64,000 nt of DNA from JACCZR01 sp963844805 (GTDB taxonomy: Bacteria > Actinomycetota > Thermoleophilia > Solirubrobacterales > Thermoleophilaceae): the NCBI GenBank assembly GCA_963844805.1, contig CAWJPU010000012.1, positions 124,001 through 188,000 on the forward strand, given 5' to 3'. Position numbers and translations under genes: made by a program. This document shows positions 57,231 through 64,000 of this stretch, one piece after another (within the stretch, counting starts at the first letter, position 1; each line of letters opens with the position of its first letter). The notes under the pieces are model-generated. The model was not told the DNA's origin. It ran no database searches and saw only the letters and a program-made list of their open reading frames with translations.

Positions 57231-58599
57231 CACCTTGCAGCCTCCTCCAACCCGACGCCCAGCGCCACCGCGCGGCGCAGCAGCGGCGCCGCCCGGTAGC
57301 GCTCCTCGCGCCGCTCGGCCCACAGCGCCTCGAGGGTCACCAGCACCTCCTCCAGCCCGATCGCCTCGCCCCAGGCGACCGGCCCGCGGGGGTGGTTGAG
57401 GCCCAGCGTCATGCCGGCGTCGACATCGGCCGCCGAGCCGACGCCCTCGCCGATGGCGAAGGCTGCCTCGTTGACCAGCTGGCAGACGATCCGGCCCTGG
57501 ACGCCGCCGGGGGCGTCGCGCTCGAGCCACTCCACCTCCAGGCCCAGCGCGCGAAACGGCTCCTCCGCCTCGTCGCTGCGCGCGCCGCTCAGCTCGACCA
57601 GGCGCGCGCCGCGGCAGCAGGTAGAACCCCGCCAGCGACGGGTCGCGGCGCATCGAGGGCGAGCGCTGGCCCGACCAGCGCAGGCCGCGGGCCTCTGCGG
57701 CCGCGCGCACCTCGGCCAGCGGCGGCGGCTCCCCTTCGGCGGGCGGGTCCTCGGGCCGGTGCGGCCCGTCGTCGTAGCGGTACCAGCCGCGGCCGGTCTT
57801 GCGACCCAGGCGGCCGGCGTCGACCATCCGCTGCTGGAGGGGGCTCGGCCGCCAGCGCGGCTCGCCGAAGGACAGCTCGGTGAACGAGCGCGCCACCGCC
57901 AGCCCCACGTCGATCCCGACCAGGTCCATCAGCTCGAAAGGGCCCATGCGAAAGCCGCCGCCCAGCCGGCAGATGCGGTCGATCTGCTCGGGCGAGGCCA
58001 CCCGCTCGGTCAGCAGCCGCAGCGCCTCGCCGCCGAACGGCCGCCCGCACCGGTTGACCAGGAACCCGGGCCCGTCGGCGGCGCGGATGACGCGCTTGCC
58101 CATCGCCTCGCCCGTCTCCCGGGCGCGGGCCAAGGCCTCGTCCCCGGTCTGCTCGGCGGCGATCACCTCCACCAGGCCCATCAGCGGCGGGGGGTTGAAG
58201 AAGTGCATGCCCACGACCCGCTCGGGCCGGGCCGCGGCGCCCGCGAGCGCGGTCACCGGGATGGACGAGGTGTTGGTGGCCAGCACCGCCTCGGGGGCCA
58301 CCGCCGACAGGCGCTCGAACAGCTCGCGTTTGAGCTCGCGGCGCTCGGGAGCGGCCTCGATGAGCAGGTCGCAGCCGGCGAGGTCGTCCAGCTCCGGGGC
58401 GGCGGCCAGGCGGTCCGGCGCCTCCCGCGGCGCCCGGTCCTTCTCGATCCAGCGCCGGAGCCCGTCGCGCGGCTCCCTCGATCCCGCGCTCCAGCGCGCC
58501 CGCATCGGGATCGTGCAGCAGCGTCTCCATGCCCGCCGCCGCCCCGAGCTGGGCGATGCCCGAGCCCATGGTCCCGGCGCCGGCGACGCCCAGCCTCAC
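57230..58599 (-). CDS. 3-hydroxyacyl-CoA dehydrogenase, two frameshifts
   Basis: About 455 residues after removing extra bases near 58475-58477 and 57609-57612. The NAD loop is LGVAGAGTMGSGIAQL. Catalysis and substrate segments follow: CDLLIEAAPERRELKRELFERL, LATNTSSIPVTALA, GMHFFNPPPLMGLVEVI (His) and GPGFLVNR. Two copies of the C-terminal helical domain follow, the second containing NEAAFAIGEGVGSAADVDAGMTLGLNHPRGPVAW. It oxidises L-3-hydroxyacyl-CoA in beta-oxidation. The start GTG overlaps the TMEM175 stop. Confidence 0.88.
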
Positions 58600-59237
58600 C
58601 GCAGCTGCGTCTCGGCTTCCGCCGGCTTCCGGCGATTGAGGTAGAAGACCTGGTAGGGGAGGCCTCCGAACCAGCACAGGCAGGCGAGTCCCGAGCTCAC
58701 GAAGGCGACCGGGATCGACAGCACGAAGAAGATGACCGGAGCCAGTGCGCTGGCGCGCGACCAGCGAAAGACGCTCTCGCTCAGCCTCGGGTCGAGCAGG
58801 TCCTGGTTGTGGGCGCGGTTGAACATGGCCACCTCCAGCGCGCTGATGATCGCCACGGTGACCGCGTACAACGCGACGGCGACCGGATTCTCGAAGTAGT
58901 TGCCCAGGACATCGGTGGGGAAGGGAAGGAACGCGATCACCGCGAGGCAGACGAGGTTGATGGCGATCAGCCCGCCGTCGAGAGCCCGGAGGCGCGAGAA
59001 GAACTGGTGATGCGCGAGCCAGTAGCGGCCGATCACCGCGAAGCTGATCGCGTAGCTGATGATCTGGGCCTCGCTGTCGCCCAGCGCGTCGAGCAGCTGG
59101 CTGCCGTCGCCGGCGTCGTGGAGTCGCGGCAGGTCGATGCTCAGCACGAGCAGCGTGATGGCGATGGCGTATACGCCGTCGCTGAAGGCCAGCACCCGGC
59201 TGAACTCGTCCTCGCCGCGGGGGTACTTGCGCTTCAC
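58596..59237 (-). CDS. TMEM175-family potassium channel-like protein
   Basis: A 213-residue six-helix protein. The first helix carries the family signature RVLAFSDGVYAIAITLLVLSI (FSDG), followed by FAVIGRYWLAHHQFFSRLRALDGGLIAINLVCLAVIAFLPFPT. Bacterial homologues form tetrameric K+-permeable channels. Why it sits inside a fatty-acid operon is unclear. GTG start and stop both overlap neighbours by NTGA. Confidence 0.85.
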   Translation of the reverse strand: MKRKYPRGEDEFSRVLAFSDGVYAIAITLLVLSIDLPRLHDAGDGSQLLDALGDSEAQIISYAISFAVIGRYWLAHHQFFSRLRALDGGLIAINLVCLAVIAFLPFPTDVLGNYFENPVAVALYAVTVAIISALEVAMFNRAHNQDLLDPRLSESVFRWSRASALAPVIFFVLSIPVAFVSSGLACLCWFGGLPYQVFYLNRRKPAEAETQLR

Positions 59238-60010
59238 CGCGCGCGGAAGTTCGGCTTGCGCTTCTCGATGAACGCGTTCATGCCCTCGACCCGGTCCTCG
59301 GTGGCCAGCGCCAGCTCGAACAGGCGCCGCTCGGTATCGAGACCCGCCGTGATGCCGACCTCGTCCGCCGCCAGCACCGCCTTCTTCGCCATCTGCGCCG
59401 CCAGCGGCGCTCGCGAGGCGACCACCGTCGCCAGCTCCACCGCGCGGTCCAGCCACTCGCGCTTGCGGGCCACCACGTTGACCAGGCCCAGGCGGTGCGC
59501 CTCCTCGGCGTCGATCCGGCGGCCGGTGAGCACCAGCTCCATCGCCTGCTGCTTGCCCATGACTCGGGTCAGGCGCTGCGTGCCCCCGCCGCCCGGGATC
59601 ACGCCGAGCATGATCTCCGGCTGGCCGAACTCGGCGGTCTCGGAGGCCACGACCATGTCGCACAGCAGCGCCAGCTCGCACCCGCCGCCCAGCGCGTAGC
59701 CCGACACCGCGGCGACCAGCGGCTTCTTGACGGCCGCCACCCGCTCCCAGAAGCTCACGCCGGCCTCGGTCACGAAGTCCTGGAAGCCGCGCTCGGCCAT
59801 CATCTTGATGTCGCCGCCCGCGGCGAAGTACTTGTCGTTGCCCGCGACGACGACGCAGCGGACCTCGTCGTCGGCGTCCCAGGCCTCCAGCAGCGCGGCG
59901 AGCTCGTCCATCAGCTCCGCCGACAGCGCGTTGCGGGCGTCCGGGCGGTTGAGGTAGGCGATCCCCACCGGGCCGCGGCGCTCGCTGAGTACGGGCCCCT
60001 CGTCCGCCAT
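59234..60010 (-). CDS. Enoyl-CoA hydratase
   Basis: A 258-residue hydratase with both catalytic glutamates: GYALGGGCELALLCDMV and FGQPEIMLGVIPGGGGTQRL. FAAGGDIKMMAERG forms the oxyanion hole and VEGMNAFIEKRKPNF is the usual C-terminus. It hydrates 2-enoyl-CoA between the acyl-CoA dehydrogenase and hydroxyacyl-CoA dehydrogenase of the same operon. Start ATG overlaps the upstream stop (TGATG). Confidence 0.92.
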   Translation of the reverse strand: MADEGPVLSERRGPVGIAYLNRPDARNALSAELMDELAALLEAWDADDEVRCVVVAGNDKYFAAGGDIKMMAERGFQDFVTEAGVSFWERVAAVKKPLVAAVSGYALGGGCELALLCDMVVASETAEFGQPEIMLGVIPGGGGTQRLTRVMGKQQAMELVLTGRRIDAEEAHRLGLVNVVARKREWLDRAVELATVVASRAPLAAQMAKKAVLAADEVGITAGLDTERRLFELALATEDRVEGMNAFIEKRKPNFRAR

Positions 60011-61185
60011 CACGCCATCGCGTTCACGCCGGTCACCGCGCGCCCGATGATCAGCTTCTGGATCTGAGAGGTGCCCTCGTAGAGGGTGGTCACCCGCGCG
60101 TCGCGCAGGTAGCGCTCGACGGGGTACTCGTCCACGTAGCCCGCGCCGCCGTGCACCTGGATCGCGTTGTTGGCCGCCCGCACCGAGGCCTCGGTGGCGT
60201 ACAGCTTGGCCACTGATGTCTCGGTCGTGCTGGGGGCCCCCGAATCCTTCAGCCACGCCGCTCTCCACACCAGCGCGCGGGCGGCGTCGGTCTCGACCAC
60301 CATGTCCGCGATCAGCTCCTGGACGAGCTGGAACGAGGCCAGGGGCCGGTTGAACTGCTCGCGCTCGCCGGCGTAGGCCACGGAGGCGTCCACGCAGCCC
60401 TGGCAGATCCCGACGCAGCCGGCGGCCACGCTGAAGCGCCCGGAGTCGAGCGCCGACATGGCCACCTTGAAGCCCTCGCCCACGTCGCCCAGCAGAGCAT
60501 CGCCGGGGACCTCCACGCCGTCGAGGAACAGCTCCGCGGTGTCCGAGGCGCGCAGGCCCAGCTTGCCGTGCACGGCGGTCGAGGAGAAGCCCTCCGACGC
60601 CGTCGGCACCAGGAAGGCGGCCAGCCCGCGGTGCTTGAGCTCGGGATCGGTCTGGGCGAACACCAGCGCCACCTCGGCGTAGTTGCCCATCGAGATCCAC
60701 TGCTTCTGGCCGGTGAGCCGCCAACCGCCGTCGACCCGCTCTGCGCGGGTGGCCAGGTTCGCGGCGTCCGAGCCGGTCCCGGGCTCGGTCAGGCCGAAGC
60801 AGCCCAGCGCCTCACCCGAGCACAGCCGCGGCAGCCACCGCTGCTTCTGCTCCTCGGTGCCCCAGCGCTCGATCGACGAGCACACGAGCGAGGTCTGCAC
60901 CGACACCATGGTCCGGGCGCTGGAGTCCCCCCGGCCCACCTCCTCCACGATCAGGGCGTAGGTGCGGTAGTCGATCCCGCGCCCGCCGTACTGCTCGGAG
61001 ACGATCGAGCCGAGGTAGCCCATCTCGCCGAGCTTGGCCACCAGGTCGAGGTCGAAATGCTCGTTGCGGTCGTTCTCCCGCGCGCGCGGGACGATCTCGC
61101 GGTCGGCGAACTCGCGAGCGGTCTCCTGCACCAACCGCTGCTCGTCCGTGAGCTCGAAGCTGATCACGGGTTGGGGATTCTGCAT
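60010..61185 (-). CDS. Acyl-CoA dehydrogenase
   Basis: A 391-residue flavoenzyme opening the beta-oxidation operon. FGLTEPGTGSDAA and WISMGNYAEVALVFAQTD bind FAD and substrate. The catalytic Glu lies in TTLYEGTSQIQKLIIGR near the C-terminus, the position used by short/medium-chain members. IQVHGGAGYVDEYPVERYLRDAR is also conserved. ATG 61185 (MQNPQPVISFELTDEQ) is chosen; the longer frame upstream is antisense to the kinase gene. Confidence 0.93.
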   Translation of the reverse strand: MQNPQPVISFELTDEQRLVQETAREFADREIVPRARENDRNEHFDLDLVAKLGEMGYLGSIVSEQYGGRGIDYRTYALIVEEVGRGDSSARTMVSVQTSLVCSSIERWGTEEQKQRWLPRLCSGEALGCFGLTEPGTGSDAANLATRAERVDGGWRLTGQKQWISMGNYAEVALVFAQTDPELKHRGLAAFLVPTASEGFSSTAVHGKLGLRASDTAELFLDGVEVPGDALLGDVGEGFKVAMSALDSGRFSVAAGCVGICQGCVDASVAYAGEREQFNRPLASFQLVQELIADMVVETDAARALVWRAAWLKDSGAPSTTETSVAKLYATEASVRAANNAIQVHGGAGYVDEYPVERYLRDARVTTLYEGTSQIQKLIIGRAVTGVNAMA

Positions 61186-61186
61186 G

Positions 61187-62095
61187 ATGCGAACGGCGGT
61201 GGCAGAAGAGCACGCATCATGGGGCTTCGAGGAGGGGGACGAGATCGCCCCCGGGCGCTCGGTGCTGCGGTCCCTCGGAGGCGGCAGCCGCTTCGAGGTG
61301 ATGCTGGTCTGGGACGACCGGCTGTTCGCGATCATGGTCGCCAAGGTCCTCCGGCCCGACCAGGTCGACTCCTCGAAGGCGCTCCGGGAGCTGAAGGAGG
61401 AGGCCGAGGCGCTCCAGCGCCTGGCGCACCCGGTGCTGGTGCGGGGCTTCGACGCGGTGCTGGAGTGGCCTCATCCGCATGTGCTGATCGAGCACCTGGA
61501 GGGCCCGACGCTGCGGCGGCTGTTGAGCAAGGGCGGGCCGCTTGGCCTCGAGCAGCTGTTGCCGCTGGCCGCGCACGTGGCGGCGGCGCTGCACTACATG
61601 CACGAGGAGGGCTGGGTCCACCTCGACACCAAGCCCGACAACATCGTCATGGGCGTGCCGCCGCGGCTGATCGACCTGAGCATCGCCTGCACGGTGGAGG
61701 ACGCGGCGCGCGTCACCGGCGCGATCGGCACCGACGCCTACATGCCGCCCGAGCAGTGCGCTCCCGAGCGCTTTCCCGGTCAGATCGGGCCGCCCTCGGA
61801 CGTGTGGGGGCTCGGCGCCACGCTCTATCACGCGGTCTCGGGCAACCGGCCCTTCCCGCGACCGAAGGGAGCGCGCGACTCCGACGATCGCGACGTCCGC
61901 TTTCCCCAGCTGGTGCACGAGCCCGAGTACCTGGTGGCCGCCCCCGAAGCGCTGCGGGAGCTGATCGAGTCGATGATGCGCCGCGACCCCGCCGCCCGCC
62001 CCACGGCCGCCGACGCCGCCCTGGCCCTGCAGCCGCTGGTGGCCGCGCTGCCGCGGAAGCTCTCGTTCGGGCGGATGGGCACCCGCCTGCGCTGA
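61187..62095 (+). CDS. Serine/threonine protein kinase, cytosolic
   Basis: A 302-residue kinase domain without membrane anchor or sensor domain. The lysine is Lys53 (VAKVLRP), catalytic loop HLDTKPDN has Asp147, Lys149 and Asn152, and the metal-binding Asp163 is in IDLS where DFG is usual. MPPEQCAPE replaces APE, then SDVWGLGATLYHAVSG. The HRD Arg is Leu, so activation-loop control may be absent. Its ATG is one base from that of the divergent acyl-CoA dehydrogenase. Confidence 0.88.
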   Translation: MRTAVAEEHASWGFEEGDEIAPGRSVLRSLGGGSRFEVMLVWDDRLFAIMVAKVLRPDQVDSSKALRELKEEAEALQRLAHPVLVRGFDAVLEWPHPHVLIEHLEGPTLRRLLSKGGPLGLEQLLPLAAHVAAALHYMHEEGWVHLDTKPDNIVMGVPPRLIDLSIACTVEDAARVTGAIGTDAYMPPEQCAPERFPGQIGPPSDVWGLGATLYHAVSGNRPFPRPKGARDSDDRDVRFPQLVHEPEYLVAAPEALRELIESMMRRDPAARPTAADAALALQPLVAALPRKLSFGRMGTRLR

Positions 62096-62170
62096 CCCCC
62101 GAGCGTGAGCTTTGGCCGTCCGGTGGGTTCCGCCGGTACAGAACCGCTGAACCGAAGGGGGATCTTCCAC

Positions 62171-62800
62171 ATGCCGAGCAAGAACCACCGGGCGGGCGCA
62201 CCCGCCCTCTTCATGGGCCTGTCGGGCGACGGGTCCGAGCTGGAGGACCAGCGCTCGCTGCCGCGCAAGGGCTTCATGATCGCCGTCGCGCTGGTGTATG
62301 TGCTCTCCGTCCCCCTGCTGTGGTCGGCCACGGCGCTGGCCGACTCCGGCTCGGGATCGGGCGACGCGCCGGCGGCCGTGATCCAGGGCGGGTCGAACAG
62401 TGGCCCGGGCTCCGGCGGGAGCAACGACGACAACAGCGGCCCCGGAAGCGGTGGCGACGGTGACGACGATGACGACACCAGCGCCAACACCAACTCCAAC
62501 ACCGGGACCAACGGGGCCACCAACACCCGCACCGGCCGGGACGACACGGTCACGAACACCAACACGAACACGGGCACCGGCCGGGAGACCCGCGGCAACA
62601 CCGATCGCGGCGGTCAGAACACCGGCGTGTCGACCCGCGGCGAGACCGACCCGGGCGACCACACCGGCAAGACCGAGCGCACGCAGGGCACCGGCCACGA
62701 GACCCGCGGCGCCACCGACCGCGGTGACAAGAACACCGGCGTCTCCACCCGCGGCGAGACCGACGGGCGCGACGGCACCGGCAAGACCGAGCGCCGCTAG
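62171..62800 (+). CDS. Secreted or anchored Asn/Thr/Gly-rich tandem-repeat protein
   Basis: A 209-residue protein. MPSKNHRAGAPALF and a 30-residue charged start precede a hydrophobic segment (GFMIAVALVYVLSVPLLWSATALA) that ends like a signal peptide. The exported part begins with Gly/Ser/Asp stretches and Thr-Asn repeats. It ends with two tandem units of about 36 residues sharing NTGVSTRGETD and TGKTER. The low-complexity hydrophilic composition suggests a surface or stress-related protein. Unknown function. Confidence 0.65.
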   Translation: MPSKNHRAGAPALFMGLSGDGSELEDQRSLPRKGFMIAVALVYVLSVPLLWSATALADSGSGSGDAPAAVIQGGSNSGPGSGGSNDDNSGPGSGGDGDDDDDTSANTNSNTGTNGATNTRTGRDDTVTNTNTNTGTGRETRGNTDRGGQNTGVSTRGETDPGDHTGKTERTQGTGHETRGATDRGDKNTGVSTRGETDGRDGTGKTERR

Positions 62801-62821
62801 CTCAAAGGCGACGGACGACCG

Positions 62822-62851
62822 GCGGCCGCGGCTCGAGGGAGCCGCGGCCGC
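62822..62851 (+). terminator. Strong intrinsic-type hairpin
   Basis: GCGGCCGCGGCT and its perfect complement form a 12-base-pair stem with a six-base loop, 21 bases after the repeat-protein stop. It is followed by TTGCGTTCTGG, not a clean U-run, so a strong hairpin with imperfect tail. Confidence 0.6.
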
Positions 62852-62914
62852 TTGCGTTCTGGTTCACGCGCGCCGGGCTTTGGCGGGTAGGCCGTGCGGC
62901 CGTAAACTGCCGCG

Positions 62915-63220
62915 ATGGACGAATTCGGGGTGTTCATGTTCTTCGCCGTGCTCGTGGTCGTCCTGATCTTCCTCGCCCTGGGCAAGTTCTATCCCGGGTC
63001 GGGAGCCGAGCAGGTCGACTGGAAGCCCACCCGCTCGCCCGAGCTGGAGGCCGAGCTGGAGCTCGACGACGTGGACCAGATGCTCGAGGCCCAGAACGCG
63101 CGCCGGCGGCGCGACGGCCGGCCGGAGATCACCGAGGAGGACGTGGAGGCGCAGCTTCGGGACGACGAGCGGTGGCGGGCCGAGCAGCTGGAGCGCTCCC
63201 GCCGGCGCGACGAGCCCTGA
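62915..63220 (+). CDS. Small single-helix membrane protein
   Basis: A 101-residue protein. One N-terminal membrane helix (VFMFFAVLVVVLIFLALGKFY) is followed by a soluble acidic/basic helical tail (ELELDDVDQMLEAQNARRRRDG, EEDVEAQLRDDERWRAEQLERSRRR). It resembles small anchoring or scaffold proteins; no family recognised. The ATG comes soon after the terminator hairpin, so a promoter should lie in 62852-62914. Confidence 0.7.
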   Translation: MDEFGVFMFFAVLVVVLIFLALGKFYPGSGAEQVDWKPTRSPELEAELELDDVDQMLEAQNARRRRDGRPEITEEDVEAQLRDDERWRAEQLERSRRRDEP

Positions 63221-63223
63221 GGA

Positions 63224-63721
63224 TTGGCGCGCGTCCTCGTCGTGGGCTGCGGCTGCCGCGGGCGCCGGCTGGCCTCCGCGCTGATGGCCGAGGGGCACTC
63301 GGTCCGCGGGACCTCCCGCTCGGCTGACGCTCTGGCGGCGATCGAGGCCACCGGGGCGGAGGGCGCCGTCGCCGACCCCGACCGGCTCGGGACCGTCATG
63401 CCGTTGCTGGAGGGAGTTGGCGTGGTGTGCTGGCTGATGGGCACCGCGTCCGGCGAGCCGGACGCCGTCGCGGCGGCTCACGGGCCGCGGCTGCGCTCGC
63501 TGCAGGAGAAGTTGGTGGACTCGGGCGCGCGGGGGCTGGTCTACGAGGCCGCGGGCAGCGTCGAGCCTGAGCTGCTGGCGGCGGGCGCCGCGATCGTGCG
63601 CGAGGTGGGGGAGACCTTCCGGATGCCGGTGGCGGTGGTCGGCCGGGACCCGTCCGACGGCGAGGCCTGGACGGCGGCGATGGTGCGAGGCGTGGCCGAG
63701 GTGCTCGAGGAGCCTGAGCCC
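63224..63721 (+). CDS. Rossmann-fold NAD(P)-binding protein, 3' end unresolved
   Basis: It reads from TTG 63224, three bases after the previous stop, as ARVLVVGCGCRGRRLASALMAEGHSVRGTSR, a nucleotide-binding start like SDR epimerases. GVVCWLMGTASGEP and YEAAGSVEPELL follow, with good coding quality to about residue 166 (63721). No in-frame stop occurs before the window edge; beyond 63721 the frame is antisense to another gene, so a further frameshift near 63700-63790 is likely. If an extra base is present the stop is 63792-63794; if one is missing, 63715-63717. Confidence 0.6.
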
Positions 63722-63771
63722 ACGTGCTCGAGGCCCAGCCCGTGGGCGCGCAGGCGGACCCCGGACCCCCT

Positions 63772-63797
63772 CGAAAAACCCGTCAGCGGCCTGACGA
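63772..63797 (-). terminator. Intrinsic terminator for the minus-strand gene at window end
   Basis: On the minus strand CGTCAG-GCCG-CTGACG (six pairs) is followed by GGTTTTTCG. It starts five bases after the stop codon of the gene at 63802. 23 of 26 bases match the hairpin at 43787-43812. Confidence 0.7.
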
Positions 63798-63801
63798 ATT
63801 C

Positions 63802-64000
63802 TCAGACCTGGCCGCCGCCGATGCCTATCACGGTGATGGCGATGGTGGCCACGGCGAGGACGATCGCCAGCGCGAAGGCGATGTGCCAGGTGAAGGCCGC
63901 GACGAGCGCCGCGACCGGGCGAGGGTCGGCGAGCGGGCGCGGGACGGGCGGGCGCGCGGGGGCGTCGGACGGCGCCGCCGGGGTGAGCGGTGCCTCGCGA
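63802..64000 (-). CDS. Membrane protein C-terminus, 5' end outside window
   Basis: About 65 residues run in from the window edge to a TGA at 63802-63804. A Pro/Ala-rich segment (DAPARPPVPRPLADP) precedes one helix (WHIAFALAIVLAVATIAITVIG) and the end GIGGGQV. Only the tail is visible, so no family can be given. A good terminator follows. Confidence 0.55.
   Translation of the reverse strand, partial: REAPLTPAAPSDAPARPPVPRPLADPRPVAALVAAFTWHIAFALAIVLAVATIAITVIGIGGGQV

Noticed and set aside
57396..59699. 767-codon plus-strand open frame
   Set aside because: It lies antisense across four minus-strand genes with clear families; it is a GC-rich shadow.

Overview
The window is GC-rich, almost gap-free bacterial DNA with very short intergenic spaces. 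It uses GTG and TTG starts freely, and same-strand neighbours often overlap by NTGA or TGATG. Gene content points to Actinomycetota, most likely class Thermoleophilia (Solirubrobacterales-like). Supporting signs are OpcA beside Zwf, a fused transaldolase/glucose-6-phosphate isomerase, actinobacterial-type cytochrome oxidase small subunits, and a collagen-like secreted protein whose N-terminus matches a family I associate with Solirubrobacter relatives. The lineage is an inference; there is no rRNA or marker tree in the window. No tRNA, rRNA, CRISPR array, IS element or prophage was recognised.

Layout. 1-1 kb: a CBS-domain protein and two tiny cytochrome-oxidase subunits. 1-9.3 kb: galactokinase, lytic transglycosylase, patatin lipase, thioesterase, paired membrane proteins, an MBL hydrolase, a disulfide oxidoreductase, a CPA2 antiporter and an AbiEi/DUF559 protein. 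9.3-25.8 kb: a carbohydrate super-cluster of two ROK sugar kinases, a Cys/Gly repeat protein, transketolase, transaldolase-phosphoglucose isomerase, 6-phosphogluconate dehydrogenase, G6PDH, OpcA, 6-phosphogluconolactonase and a GH15 glucosidase/trehalase, interrupted by a few small genes. Together these turn glucose or trehalose into glucose-6-phosphate and run the oxidative and non-oxidative pentose phosphate pathway. 26.7-31.2 kb: haem O/A synthesis and cytochrome oxidase subunits (ctaB, ctaA, ctaD, ctaC). 31.2-37.5 kb: a crotonase, an MBL hydrolase fused by overlap to an SCP2-SCP2-R2-like di-iron protein, a PAP2 phosphatase, a flippase-like protein and thioredoxin reductase. 37.5-40.3 kb: a DrrAB-type ABC exporter divergent from a WYL regulator.

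40.3-46.4 kb: an M19-like secreted peptidase, a lactone oxidase, a PLP enzyme and an EamA exporter. 46.4-53.4 kb: MBL hydrolase, crotonase, two different aconitases and a small thioesterase between them. 53.4-56.9 kb: collagen-like protein, BBE-type flavoenzyme, divergent TetR and a crotonase. 56.9-61.2 kb: a five-gene beta-oxidation operon on the minus strand, with a TMEM175 channel and a thiamine-binding protein embedded. 61.2-64 kb: a protein kinase, a repeat-rich secreted protein, a small membrane protein, a Rossmann protein and the end of a membrane protein.

Two window-wide signals matter. First, at least 13 genes carry single-base frameshifts (14 insertions, 2 deletions), including housekeeping genes. 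I read these as consensus sequencing errors and describe the genes as intact once corrected. Second, a 46-bp element occurs three times, always at the 5' side of a gene on the same strand. It folds into two hairpins, and the second shows a compensatory base-pair change. It is the best candidate here for an undescribed element.
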